Positions 44,475 to 53,102 of a stretch of 58,294 bases of DNA are shown piece after piece (position 1 is the stretch's first letter; every line of letters starts with the position of its first letter). Origin of the DNA: an uncultured Verrucomicrobia subdivision 3 bacterium (GTDB lineage Bacteria > Verrucomicrobiota > Verrucomicrobiia > Limisphaerales > UBA11358); contig CAIQKM010000089.1 of assembly GCA_903872345.1 (NCBI GenBank), positions 1 through 58,294 of the forward strand. The letters run 5' to 3'. Position numbers and translations under genes: made by a program. A model generated the notes under the pieces. It was not told the DNA's origin. It ran no database searches and saw only the letters and a program-made list of their open reading frames with translations.

Positions 44475-45210
44475 AAGGCTTGCAATCGCCTCCATGTTTC
44501 GGCTCAATCTCCTTGTGAGTAAACTAATTAACCCGAGCAAGCCCGGACCTCCAAGAAATCCCGCCGTGCGTGATTTGGTGCAAGCCAAACGGCGTTGGTC
44601 CTCGCCTCCAAAACCTGAAGACGTCAAGCGCGGTTTTCGCGGCTGGAACGAGCGAGGTTATCTGCCGCATCGGGACGAACCGGGACTGATCCAATTCGTG
44701 ACCTTCCGGCTAAACGACAGCTTCCCAGAATCACTCCGCTCCGAATGGGAGCATCTTGTAAAGATCGAGGATGACTACAAACGGAAAACCGAACTGGAGT
44801 CATATCTGGATAAGGGGCGCGGTCAGTGTTGTTTGCGACGTGACAATATTGCTCAAGTGATTGAGAACAATTTTCGCCAGCATGCTGGTGAGCGCTATGA
44901 ATTGAGAGCCTGGGTGATCATGCCGAATCATGCCCATGTGCTCTTCAAAGCAGGATCTGTTTCAATGTCCGAAACAGTTGGCGCATGGAAAAAACATACG
45001 GGAAAACTCGCAAACCGGTTGCTCGAAAAGCAGGGCGCTTTTTGGGCGGAAGATTATTTTGATGTGTTCATGCGCAATGAAAAACATGAACGGGAGACGA
45101 TCCATTATATTGAAAATAATCCGGCAAATGCGCGGCTGATGCTCAATCCCAAGGATTGGCCTTGGAGCAGTGCTCGATTTCGGAATGAGTATGGCACGTT
45201 GCGGCTCTGA
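44440..45210 (+). CDS. REP-associated tyrosine transposase (RAYT, Y1_Tnp)
   Basis: A 256-residue frame encoding an HUH-type single-strand DNA transposase of the RAYT group. Its conserved region begins at about residue 66 with RGFRGWNERGYLPHRDEPG, then the HxH metal motif in AWVIMPNHAHVLF, WKKHTGKLANRLL, and the catalytic Tyr in HYIENNPANARL, ending in DWPWSSARF. It would cut REP hairpins at the 5' side of the stem. Several starts are possible (ATG at 44440, 44467, 44494); the first ~60 residues look non-conserved and overlap the upstream REPIN, so a later start is likely. The stop (45208-45210) abuts the downstream REPIN directly. Confidence 0.9.
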   Translation: MSIVAARRAMFRRLAIASMFRLNLLVSKLINPSKPGPPRNPAVRDLVQAKRRWSSPPKPEDVKRGFRGWNERGYLPHRDEPGLIQFVTFRLNDSFPESLRSEWEHLVKIEDDYKRKTELESYLDKGRGQCCLRRDNIAQVIENNFRQHAGERYELRAWVIMPNHAHVLFKAGSVSMSETVGAWKKHTGKLANRLLEKQGAFWAEDYFDVFMRNEKHERETIHYIENNPANARLMLNPKDWPWSSARFRNEYGTLRL

Positions 45211-45319
45211 CGGAGCGCGGCTCTGTGAGCCGCAGCAGCGTTGCGAGGCATGATGCCATAAAATATGGCGAAGCGTCCTGTAGATCGGTCGTTGCTGCGG
45301 GTCACAGACCCGCGCTCCG
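45211..45319. repeat. REPIN, family A, abutting the RAYT stop codon
   Basis: The left arm hairpin is CGGCT-CTGTG-AGCCG, the right arm CGGGT-CACAG-ACCCG read in the inverted sense; both lie inside CGGAGCG...CGCTCCG ends. The element is 109 bp and begins on the base after the transposase stop codon. Confidence 0.88.
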
Positions 45320-45339
45320 GCGGCGCGGTGCGCCGCCGC

Positions 45340-48072
45340 TCACACCGCCACGATGTTCACCAGCTTTTTGGGCAGGACGATGACTTTTTTCACGTTCTTG
45401 CCGGCGAGGTAGGGCTGGACGTTTTCGTTCTTCAGGGCCAGCGCCTCCAGTTCGGCGGCGGTGGCGGTGAGGGCGACTTTAATCACGTCGCGCAACTTGC
45501 CATTTACCTGTACGGGGATTTCAATGACGTCTTCCACCAGCAGGGCGGCATCGTATTTGGGCCACGCCGCGTAGGGCAGGGAGGTGGCAGGCGCGCCGGC
45601 CTTGAGGGCTTGGAGCTTGGACCACAATTCCTCCGCGAGATGCGGGGCAAAGGGCTGGAGCAATTGCAGGAAGGCGGCCAGCACGGAAACCGGCTGGGTT
45701 TCCCACTTCATGGCTTCGCTGATGAACACCATCATCGCGGAGATGGCGGTGTTGAACCGCATGGCGTCGAGGTCTTCGGTGACCTTCTTGATGCACGTGT
45801 GCAGCGCCTTCAATTGCGCGGGTGTGGCCGGCACGTCTTTGATGGACGCGTTCAGCGCAATCAGGGCGAGCAGTTTGAAGTTCGCCTTGTCGGTGGCGGT
45901 GGTTTCGGCCTGTTCAAATTCGGTTTCGGAGGTCTCATCCACAAACAGCCGCCAGACGCGGCCGAGGAAGCGATAGACCCCTTCCACGCCTTTGGTGTTC
46001 CACGGCTTGGAATCCTGCAACGGACCCATGAACATTTCGTACAGGCGGAAGGCGTCCGCGCCGTATTCCACGAGGATGTCGTCGGGATTTACCACGTTGC
46101 CACGGGACTTGGACATCTTCTGGCCGTCCTCGCCAAGGATGAGCCCCTGGTTGACGAGCTTGTAAAACGGTTCGGCGGTGGAAACCTGGCCAAGATCGAA
46201 TAGCACCTTGTGCCAGAAACGCGCGTAGAGCAGGTGCAACACGGCATGTTCCGTGCCGCCGACGTAGAGATCCACGCCGGGCTTGGTCACCTCGCTTTTG
46301 CCCATCCAGTAGCCTTCAACTTCCTTGCCGACGAAGGCGTCGGTGTTCCGCGCATCGAGATAGCGGAGGTAATACCAGCAGGAGCCGGCCCATTGCGGCA
46401 TGGTGTTGGTTTCGCGGAGGGAGCCATCGGGCAGGTGCAGCCAGTCCGTGGCGCGCGCGAGCGGCGGCTGGCCGTCGGCGGTGGGCTTGTAATCTTCCAG
46501 TGTGGGCGGCAGCAGCGGCAGGGCGCTTTCCGGCAACGCCTCGTGATAGAGATTCCCGGCGGCATCTTTTTTCCAGATGATGGGAAAGGGTTCGCCCCAG
46601 TAACGTTGGCGGCTGAACAGCCAGTCCCGCAGCTTGTAATTGACGGTCTTATGGCCCAGACCCTTTTCCGCGAGCCAGGCGGTGATTTTCTTTTTGGCTT
46701 CGGGGGTGGGCAGGCCGTTGATGAAACCGGAGTTGACCGCCACGCCATCATCCGTAAAACCCTGCCAGGCCGTTTGGCCGTTCGGCGGTTGCACCACCTG
46801 CACGACGGGCAGGTTGAACTTTTGGGCGAACTCAAAGTCGCGCGTGTCATGCGCCGGCACAGCCATGATGGCCCCGGTGCCATAGCTGGCGAGCACATAG
46901 TCGGCAATCCAGATGGGAATCTGCTCGCCGTTGACGGGGTTGATCGCGTAAGCACCGGTGAATACGCCGGATTTTTCCTTGGCGAGTTCGGTGCGCTCGA
47001 GATCGGACTTGGTCGCGGCAAAATTCTTGTAGGCTTCCACCGCTTCTTTTTGGGCGGCGGTGGTGATTTGCGGAACCAACTTGTGTTCCGGCGAGAGCAC
47101 CATGTAGGTCGCGCCGAACAACGTGTCCGGACGGGTGGTGAACACGCGAATCTTGGCCTCGGCAATTGGCAATTGGCAATTGGCAATTTGAAAATCCACC
47201 TCGGCGCCTTCGCTGCGGCCAATCCAGTTCCGCTGCATTTCCTTGAGCGAATCGCTCCAGTCAATGGTGTCGAGATCGGCGAGCAGTTTCTCGGCGTAGG
47301 CGGTGATGCGGAGCATCCATTGGCGCATGGGCTTGCGGATGACCGGAAAGCCGCCGACTTCGCTCTTGCCGTCAATCACTTCTTCGTTGGCCAGCACGGT
47401 GCCGAGTTCGGGACACCAGTTTACCGGCGCTTCGCTGACGTAGGCGAGGCGTTTGGCATCGCGGTAGGCGCGTTGCTGTGCTTCGGTGATGCAATCCGCC
47501 GGGTATTTCAGCGTTTCAATGGCTTCGGCCCGGTTGGTTTCCGGGTTGAACCACGCATTGTACAGCTTGAGGAAAATCCATTGGGTCCATTTGAAATATT
47601 CCACGTCCGTGGTGGCGATTTCGCGGGACCAGTCGTAGCTAAAACCGAGGCTTTTGATCTGGCGGGTGAAATTGGCGATGTTCGTCTCCGTGGTCACGCG
47701 CGGGTGCTGACCGGTTTTGACGGCGTACTGTTCGGCGGGCAGGCCGAAGGCGTCCCAGCCCATCGGGTGCAGGACGTTCCGGCCCTGGGCGCGCTGGTAG
47801 CGGGCCAGGATGTCCGTGGCGGTGTAACCCTCGGGATGGCCCACGTGCAGGCCCGCGCCGCTGGGGTACGGGAACATGTCGAGAATGTAGAACTTGGGCG
47901 GCAGTTGCGCGGCGGTCACCGCGCCGGCCACGCCATGGCGCGCGGCGAAGGGATGGGACGCGGGGATTTCCTCGCCCGGATTAAAGGCGCGGAAAGCCTG
48001 TTGCTGATCCCAAGCGGTCTGCCATTTGGGTTCGATCAAATGAAACGGATATTGTCTGCGGCTGCTCGACAT
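45340..48072 (-). CDS. leuS: Leucyl-tRNA synthetase
   Basis: A 910-residue class I synthetase that charges tRNA-Leu. HIGH motif HVGH at 76-79 ([15 protein letters not shown]), KMSKS at 652-656, and the CP1 editing domain with TTRPDT and a DTRDFEFA segment. About 30 residues (31-58) are inserted between the N-terminal WQ..W region and the [12 protein letters not shown] strand. Residues ~295-304 ([10 protein letters not shown]) are encoded by four tandem GGCAATT heptamers. Start ATG at 48072 ([10 protein letters not shown]) is chosen; another ATG is at 48084, and the open frame reaches into a REP repeat upstream. Confidence 0.95.
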   Translation of the reverse strand: MSSSRRQYPFHLIEPKWQTAWDQQQAFRAFNPGEEIPASHPFAARHGVAGAVTAAQLPPKFYILDMFPYPSGAGLHVGHPEGYTATDILARYQRAQGRNVLHPMGWDAFGLPAEQYAVKTGQHPRVTTETNIANFTRQIKSLGFSYDWSREIATTDVEYFKWTQWIFLKLYNAWFNPETNRAEAIETLKYPADCITEAQQRAYRDAKRLAYVSEAPVNWCPELGTVLANEEVIDGKSEVGGFPVIRKPMRQWMLRITAYAEKLLADLDTIDWSDSLKEMQRNWIGRSEGAEVDFQIANCQLPIAEAKIRVFTTRPDTLFGATYMVLSPEHKLVPQITTAAQKEAVEAYKNFAATKSDLERTELAKEKSGVFTGAYAINPVNGEQIPIWIADYVLASYGTGAIMAVPAHDTRDFEFAQKFNLPVVQVVQPPNGQTAWQGFTDDGVAVNSGFINGLPTPEAKKKITAWLAEKGLGHKTVNYKLRDWLFSRQRYWGEPFPIIWKKDAAGNLYHEALPESALPLLPPTLEDYKPTADGQPPLARATDWLHLPDGSLRETNTMPQWAGSCWYYLRYLDARNTDAFVGKEVEGYWMGKSEVTKPGVDLYVGGTEHAVLHLLYARFWHKVLFDLGQVSTAEPFYKLVNQGLILGEDGQKMSKSRGNVVNPDDILVEYGADAFRLYEMFMGPLQDSKPWNTKGVEGVYRFLGRVWRLFVDETSETEFEQAETTATDKANFKLLALIALNASIKDVPATPAQLKALHTCIKKVTEDLDAMRFNTAISAMMVFISEAMKWETQPVSVLAAFLQLLQPFAPHLAEELWSKLQALKAGAPATSLPYAAWPKYDAALLVEDVIEIPVQVNGKLRDVIKVALTATAAELEALALKNENVQPYLAGKNVKKVIVLPKKLVNIVAV
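47161..47188. repeat. Four perfect GGCAATT heptamers inside leuS
   Basis: Four exact copies, 28 bp, in the start of the editing domain ([10 protein letters not shown] in the protein). Compared with the usual spacing to the TTRPDT motif about five residues are extra. Loss or gain of one copy would shift the frame. Confidence 0.9.
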
Positions 48073-48132
48073 AGAGCCGTGCATTGTGGCCGAACTGGAC
48101 GGGTTGGGCAATGCGGAATGAAGTGCGGGAAT

Positions 48133-48298
48133 GCAGCGGCGGGCATCTTGCCTGCCGTGGAGGGCGGCATCTTGCCGCCCGGGGAGAACCGTGAAATTGC
48201 CAAGCACCTTGCGAATGACTCACCGTTGGTGCTGGCGAAGGCCATTTCCGCCGGGCTGGAAGCACCGGCTCTACGGCAGGCAAGATGCCCGCCGCTAC
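48133..48298. repeat. Family B inverted hairpin pair upstream of leuS
   Basis: Left arm GCAGCGGCGGGCATCTTGCC and right arm complement (ending in the complement of GTAG at 48298) match. Between them lies a second perfect hairpin GGGCGGC-ATCTT-GCCGCCC. The pair fills the gap between leuS and coaX. Confidence 0.8.
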
Positions 48299-48341
48299 AG
48301 GGCAGGGCAGCGTCCGGAGGCGTATAACGAGCCGATGAGGG

Positions 48342-49100
48342 TCAAATCTTGCCCTGATGTTCCAGCCACACCAACCGCAGTCCTTCGAGGGTCAGTTCCG
48401 GCACCACCGTGGAAATTTCCGGCATTTTCGCGGCAATCAGGCGGGCATAGCCGCCGGTGGCCACCACGGGCAGGGTTTCCACGCGCAGCTCGCGTTTCAA
48501 TTCGCCAATCAGTTCGCGGACCAAGCCCCGGTAACCGTGCACGGCCCCGACGAGCATGGCTTCCTCGGTGCTCTTGCCGATGGCGGTCTTGACCTCGCGG
48601 ATTTTGATGCGCGGGAGCAGGGCGGTTTTTTCGTGCAAATAATCGGTCATGGCGGCCAGCCCGGGCGTGATGATGCCGCCGGCATAGTCGCCCGCCGCAT
48701 TGATGACGTCGAAGGTCACGGCCGTGCCGAAATCCAACACCACCACCGGTGCGCCAAACCGCTGGCGGGCCGCCACGGCATTGGCCAGCCGGTCGGGGCC
48801 GATGCTGGACGGCTTGGGATAATCAATGCCCACGCCGATGATGTTTTGATAAGTCAGTTCCAGGGTTTCCAAGTTCCACAGGTTGCGGACGGCTTTCCGC
48901 ACCAGCGGTGTGGCCTTGGGCACCACGCTGCATAGCGCGGCCCCTGTCGGCTTTTTCCGGCCGATCAACTTCTTGACCAGCGCGGACGCACCGCCGCCGA
49001 ACCAGGCGAGGGTGGGAATGTTGGCCTGTTTCAACACCCGGCGTCCGTCGGCCAGGCCAACGTGGGTGTGCGTGTTGCCAATGTCGAAGAGGAGGATCAT
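48342..49100 (-). CDS. coaX: Type III pantothenate kinase
   Basis: A 252-residue ASKHA-fold kinase for the first step of coenzyme A synthesis. The phosphate motif MILLFDIGNTHTHVGL (Asp6), the GPDRLANAVAA block and GGIITPGLAAM are visible. The start is ATG at 49100, overlapping the birA stop (ATGA), so it is translated from the same message. Length is standard. A longer upstream frame reads through birA. Confidence 0.94.
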   Translation of the reverse strand: MILLFDIGNTHTHVGLADGRRVLKQANIPTLAWFGGGASALVKKLIGRKKPTGAALCSVVPKATPLVRKAVRNLWNLETLELTYQNIIGVGIDYPKPSSIGPDRLANAVAARQRFGAPVVVLDFGTAVTFDVINAAGDYAGGIITPGLAAMTDYLHEKTALLPRIKIREVKTAIGKSTEEAMLVGAVHGYRGLVRELIGELKRELRVETLPVVATGGYARLIAAKMPEISTVVPELTLEGLRLVWLEHQGKI

Positions 49101-50074
49101 TTTTCCAAAGTGACGTCGCCGCCGATAATGCGTTCCAGATGGCCGTGCTCGGTGCGGAGCAGCAATGCGCCGTCGTCGTCCAGCGCCTCGGCGCAGCCAT
49201 GAAGCTTGCGGTCGCCGATGTGGACGGTCACATTCCGGCCCAGAGTGGCGCAGTGGCGTTCCCATTCATCGGCCACGGCGGCGAATTTGTGGCCGCGGAT
49301 GCGGGTGTAGTCGGCATCCAGCTCCTGTAAAATGGCGGTGGCCAGTTCGGCCCGGGAAAATTCATGGCCGGATTCCACCCGCAGCGAGGTGGCGATGGGG
49401 CGCAGCTCGGCGGGAAAGTCGCTCGTGGTAAAATTCACATTCACGCCCATGCCGATGATGACGTGGCGGACGCGGTCCACTTCCGCGCTGAGTTCGGTGA
49501 GGATGCCGGCGATTTTTTTGCCGCCGATCAGGATGTCATTGGGCCACTTGATTTGCGCGGGCAGACCGGTGACTTTCTGGATGGCGCGGCGCAGGGCGGT
49601 GGCGGACATCACGGTGAGCTGGGTGATTTCCTGGGGCGGCAGTTCCGGGCGCAGCAGCAGGGAAAACCAAAGGCCCTTGCGTCCGGGGGAAACCCATTTG
49701 CGTCCCAGCCGGCCGCGGCCCTTGGTCTGGGATTCGGCAAAGACCACCACGCCCTCGCGGGCGCCATCGCGCGCGAGCTTTTCGGCGATGTCATTGGTGG
49801 AGGCGGTTTCCTGAAAGACGTGGATGTCGCGGCCAATGACCTGGATGGGGCCGAGGCGGGAGAAGAGGTCATCCGCGAGCAGGGCATCCGGCTCTTCCGT
49901 CAGGCGGTAGCCGAAATGCGGGCCGGCCTCCACATGAAAGCCGGCCTGGCGCAATTCTTCGATGCGCGCCCAGACAGCGGCGCGGCTGATGCCCAGTTGG
50001 GTGGCCAGCTCGGCCCCGGAAACTCCGCCGGGACTCGCGCGCAGCGCGGAAATGATTTTGGCATCAGTGGTCAC
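49097..50074 (-). CDS. birA: Biotin-protein ligase / biotin operon repressor
   Basis: A 325-residue bifunctional protein. The N-terminal winged helix (GVSGAELATQLGISRAAVWARI) suggests it also represses biotin genes. The ligase part has GRGRLGRKWVSPGRKGLWFS (biotinyl-AMP site), KWPNDILIGGKKIAG with the catalytic Lys, and a C-terminal SH3-like domain. GTG start at 50074. It is the first gene of a birA-coaX pair, both cofactor-related. Confidence 0.94.
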   Translation of the reverse strand: MTTDAKIISALRASPGGVSGAELATQLGISRAAVWARIEELRQAGFHVEAGPHFGYRLTEEPDALLADDLFSRLGPIQVIGRDIHVFQETASTNDIAEKLARDGAREGVVVFAESQTKGRGRLGRKWVSPGRKGLWFSLLLRPELPPQEITQLTVMSATALRRAIQKVTGLPAQIKWPNDILIGGKKIAGILTELSAEVDRVRHVIIGMGVNVNFTTSDFPAELRPIATSLRVESGHEFSRAELATAILQELDADYTRIRGHKFAAVADEWERHCATLGRNVTVHIGDRKLHGCAEALDDDGALLLRTEHGHLERIIGGDVTLEK

Positions 50075-50170
50075 AATTAGAAAATGAACCCCGGATTCAA
50101 CCGGTGTTGACGCACACAGGAAAGCAGGTTAAGCGGGTGGAAACAAGCTTGGTTGCGGAGTTGCCAACTT

Positions 50171-50458
50171 TCAAAGATGCGTTTGATGTTTGCGTTTACC
50201 GTGCAGGATGCGGAATACAATGACGCGGTTGTCTTCCACGCGATAAAAGAGTTTGAACGGAAAACGGCGGGTGAGCACCCGGCGAAAATCACGGTAATAG
50301 AAAGGCCGACGTTCAGGATCAATTCCCAATTGATGGATGGCTGAACGAACCTCAGCCAGCAGTTCATCACCCAAACCGGGACGGCGGTCTTCGTACCAAG
50401 ACCAGGCTTTCTGCAAATCCGCCTCCGCTTTGGGACGGATAATGACGTGCCAGTTCAC
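50171..50458 (-). CDS. ParE/RelE-family toxin
   Basis: A 95-residue toxin of the type II toxin-antitoxin superfamily: WHVIIRPKAEADLQKAWSWYE, GLGDELLAEV, YRDFRRVLTRRFPFKLFYRV and VIVFRILHGKRK. RelE members cleave mRNA at the ribosome and ParE members inhibit gyrase; the sequence here looks ParE-like. The GTG start at 50458 overlaps the antitoxin stop (GTGA). Confidence 0.85.
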   Translation of the reverse strand: MNWHVIIRPKAEADLQKAWSWYEDRRPGLGDELLAEVRSAIHQLGIDPERRPFYYRDFRRVLTRRFPFKLFYRVEDNRVIVFRILHGKRKHQTHL

Positions 50459-50688
50459 GGGCGGGATGCCCGGCGCAGGCGGGCTTCGACCTCATTCCAA
50501 CTGGAACCGGCTTCGGGATTCCGCCGGAATTCTTCCAGTTCCCGGTCGAGCAGGGCTTTTTCCTCGGCCGAGGCCCCGTTGCCGCCGAGCATATCCTGCT
50601 CCTCCATTTCACAAATGCGGTCAAAAATTTCGCGGCGATCCGCGAAATCGAGCTTGGGCAATTCCGCCAGAATTTCCAATTTACTCAT
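50455..50688 (-). CDS. Antitoxin, addiction-module component family
   Basis: A 77-residue helical protein of the TIGR02574-type antitoxin family, usually paired with ParE-like toxins: EILAELPKLDFADRREIFDRI, with the charged C-terminus EEKALLDRELEEFRRNPEAG. It lacks an obvious DNA-binding domain. It is the upstream member of the pair, so it is made first. Start ATG at 50688. Confidence 0.85.
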   Translation of the reverse strand: MSKLEILAELPKLDFADRREIFDRICEMEEQDMLGGNGASAEEKALLDRELEEFRRNPEAGSSWNEVEARLRRASRP

Positions 50689-50738
50689 GATCAGAATTTA
50701 AATGATTCAGTTGGAAAATCAAGGGGGGTGTCCGCGTT

Positions 50739-52031
50739 TCAGCCCAACCGCACTTCGGCGCTTCGGCCGTGGGCGCTCAGACCCTCCAATTCCGCAAACT
50801 TCTGCACGGTGGGCAGGGCTTTTTTGAGGGCGGCGCGGCTGTATTCCACCACGCTGGTGCGGCGTTGGAATTGATCCACGGTGAGCCCGGCAAATGACGC
50901 GCCGGCACCGCCGGTGGGCAGGGTGTGGCTGGGGCCGGCCACGTAATCGCCCAACACGGTGGGCGACCAGCCGCCGAGAAATATCGCACCGGCGGTCAGG
51001 ATGCCGGCGGAGACCTTGCGGGCATCGCGGGTCATCACTTCGCAATGTTCGGGGGCGAGCTGGTTGGTGAGCGCAACGGCGTCGGCGATGGTCTTCACTT
51101 GGATCAAATAGCTGTGGCTTTCCAATGCGCGCCGGATGGATTCGGCGCGGGCGAGCTTGGGCTGTTGTTTCGCGATTTCGCGTTCAACCGCCTTGAGCAT
51201 TTTGCCCGAGGTGGTCACCAGCCAGACGCGGCTTTCGCCGTGGCCGTGCTCGGCTTGGGCCAGCAAGTCGGCGGCGGCAAACGCGGGGTTCGCCGTGTCA
51301 TCGCAGATCACGAGCATTTCGCTCGGTCCCGGCAGCAGGTCAATGGCGACATGGCCCACGAGCAGGCGCTTGGCGGCGACGACGTAATCGTTGCCCGGGC
51401 CGAAAACTTTCTGCACGCGACGGATGGTGGCGGTGCCATAAGACATCGCGGCAATCGCCTGGGCGCCGCCAATGCGATAGATCTCCGTGGCCCCCGCCGC
51501 GCGCGCGGCAAACAGCAGCGCGGGATTGATGGTGCCGTCCTTGCCGCAGGGCGTGGTGACGACGATTTCCGGGCAGCCGGCCACTTTGGCGAGCGTAACG
51601 GTCATCAGCGCGGTGGACACCAGCGGCGAGGTGCCGCCGGGAATGTAAACGCCCACGCGCGTGAAGGGGTCGAACTTTTCGCCGACCACGGCGCCGTGCG
51701 AATTTTTGGTTTGCCAGTTTTTGCGCAGGGATTTCCGGGCGAAGGTGGCGATGTTCTTTTCGGCGGCCGCCACGGCGGCGCGGAGAGATTTGTCGGCGGC
51801 GAGCGACGCGTTGAACAGTTCGGCCTGGGTGATGGCCAGTTGGTCGGCGTTCAGGGTGGCACCGTCAAACCGGGCGGTGAATTCCAGCACGGCGTCATCC
51901 CCGCGCGCCTGGACTTCCTGCAAAATGGCCCGGGTGCGCTGTTCGATCCCGGCGTCGAAGAGTTGGGAGGCGGAAGTGACTTCGCGGAGCCGCGCGGCGA
52001 AATCTTTATCGGTGTGACGGATGACTTGCAT
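50739..52031 (-). CDS. hisD: Histidinol dehydrogenase
   Basis: A 430-residue zinc enzyme for the last two oxidation steps of histidine synthesis. Blocks include GVYIPGGTSPLVSTALMT, GGAQAIAAMSYGTATI, FGPGNDYVVAAKRLL, and the zinc ligand and catalytic His region QAEHGHGESRVW and LAPEHCEVM. Start ATG at 52031. It stands alone; other his genes are outside the window. Length is standard. Confidence 0.96.
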   Translation of the reverse strand: MQVIRHTDKDFAARLREVTSASQLFDAGIEQRTRAILQEVQARGDDAVLEFTARFDGATLNADQLAITQAELFNASLAADKSLRAAVAAAEKNIATFARKSLRKNWQTKNSHGAVVGEKFDPFTRVGVYIPGGTSPLVSTALMTVTLAKVAGCPEIVVTTPCGKDGTINPALLFAARAAGATEIYRIGGAQAIAAMSYGTATIRRVQKVFGPGNDYVVAAKRLLVGHVAIDLLPGPSEMLVICDDTANPAFAAADLLAQAEHGHGESRVWLVTTSGKMLKAVEREIAKQQPKLARAESIRRALESHSYLIQVKTIADAVALTNQLAPEHCEVMTRDARKVSAGILTAGAIFLGGWSPTVLGDYVAGPSHTLPTGGAGASFAGLTVDQFQRRTSVVEYSRAALKKALPTVQKFAELEGLSAHGRSAEVRLG

Positions 52032-52139
52032 GCTCGAAAGCTAAAAGATACGGGCCATAAAGTCAAAATCAGAGCCCGCAGGTAAATCTTGAGCGAGGTG
52101 CCCGGTGAAACGGTTTCATGGCGGTCCCGAAAAGCAAAA

Positions 52140-52161
52140 CGCCCGCCGGATTGGGCGGGCG
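52140..52161 (-). terminator. Terminator after the PEP-CTERM gene
   Basis: CGCCCGCC pairs with GGCGGGCG around six bases; on the minus strand a TTTTGCTTTT run follows. Confidence 0.8.
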
Positions 52162-52179
52162 GCGGCAAAAAACACTGGT

Positions 52180-52905
52180 TCAGGCGGAGGGGCGTGTCCG
52201 GCGGCGGACTGCCAGCGCCGCAATGCCAAGACCCAGCAGCGCGAGGCTTTGGGGCTCCGGCACCGGGGAGAGCGTGGGACTCAAAGCGATGAAAAAGTTG
52301 GAAACGGTTCCAATCTGGATATGGGTTTTGGCGTCAAAGGCGCCAATGGCAACCGCTTCGGCGGATGATGGCGTGGTGACGGCCTCGGTGAGGCTGGGGG
52401 CCGGGGCGGCTGTGACCGCCGCCTCTACATTCAAGGCGTTGGTAAAGATGGGCGACAACTGCAAACCGGCATTGGACCGCAGGCCCGGAGCGTCTGCCAT
52501 GATGTCAACCGGTGCGGTGGTCAGGGCAAAGGCGGCCTTGGCAACCGCTGTGGGCGGGTTTAAACCCGGGTAAGTGGTCCAGTATTTGAATACGGTGGCA
52601 TCGAGCGTGGCGGCGGGGGGCACCAGAATGCTACCGCCGGCCCAGGCACTCCCAAATAAACCGGCGGAAAGGGACGAGGCCGAGGCTCCGGCACCTACCG
52701 TTGTCAGGTTGCCCAGCGAAAGCAGGGCGTCCTGTCCGGCGGTCAGGCTGAGGCTGGTATTGGTGGAGGTAAAAGCCGTCGTAACATCACTCGGAGTGAT
52801 GGTTGGGCTGGCTGTCAAGGTATTGGCAGGCAGTACGATGTCGGCGCGCAGGGTGGATTGCAACACTCCGGCTCCGACAATGGATAGCATCCAAGCTTTA
52901 TGCAT
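52180..52905 (-). CDS. PEP-CTERM sorting-signal protein
   Basis: A 241-residue exported protein. A signal peptide (MHKAWMLSIVGAGVLQSTLRA) precedes an Ala/Thr/Ser-rich body with no recognised domain. The C-terminus is a PEP-CTERM anchor: PVPEPQSLALLGLGIAALAV followed by RRRTRPSA, the signal processed by an exosortase. This implies an exosortase system elsewhere in the genome; none is in the window. The body may be a matrix or surface protein. Confidence 0.9.
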   Translation of the reverse strand: MHKAWMLSIVGAGVLQSTLRADIVLPANTLTASPTITPSDVTTAFTSTNTSLSLTAGQDALLSLGNLTTVGAGASASSLSAGLFGSAWAGGSILVPPAATLDATVFKYWTTYPGLNPPTAVAKAAFALTTAPVDIMADAPGLRSNAGLQLSPIFTNALNVEAAVTAAPAPSLTEAVTTPSSAEAVAIGAFDAKTHIQIGTVSNFFIALSPTLSPVPEPQSLALLGLGIAALAVRRRTRPSA

Positions 52906-53050
52906 TACGACCAGTTTAATATTCGGGTTGACCGCTGATTCTGAAAACTAATTAGCAAGTAATATGAGGCAGGTGTATGACAATTTCAAGTCGTTTTCCT
53001 GAATCGTTGATTAACCAACGGTCAACCTGCTTGGCGACCCCGACATTAAA

Positions 53051-53079
53051 AAAGGCCCGCAGACGGGCTGCGGGCCTTT
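53051..53079 (-). terminator. Rho-independent terminator of rpoD
   Basis: AAAGGCCCGCAG pairs perfectly with CTGCGGGCCTTT around five bases; a T-run follows on the minus strand. It starts 24 bases after the rpoD stop. Confidence 0.93.
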
Positions 53080-53102
53080 GGGGAATCGTATGATTCAGCC
53101 GG

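Noticed and set aside
48085..48207. An N-terminal extension of LeuS
   Set aside because: It is encoded by the family B hairpin repeat and has no counterpart in the enzyme family.
49101..49265. An N-terminal extension of CoaX
   Set aside because: It is Arg-rich, reads through birA in another frame, and the family's start MILLFDIGNT is at 49100.
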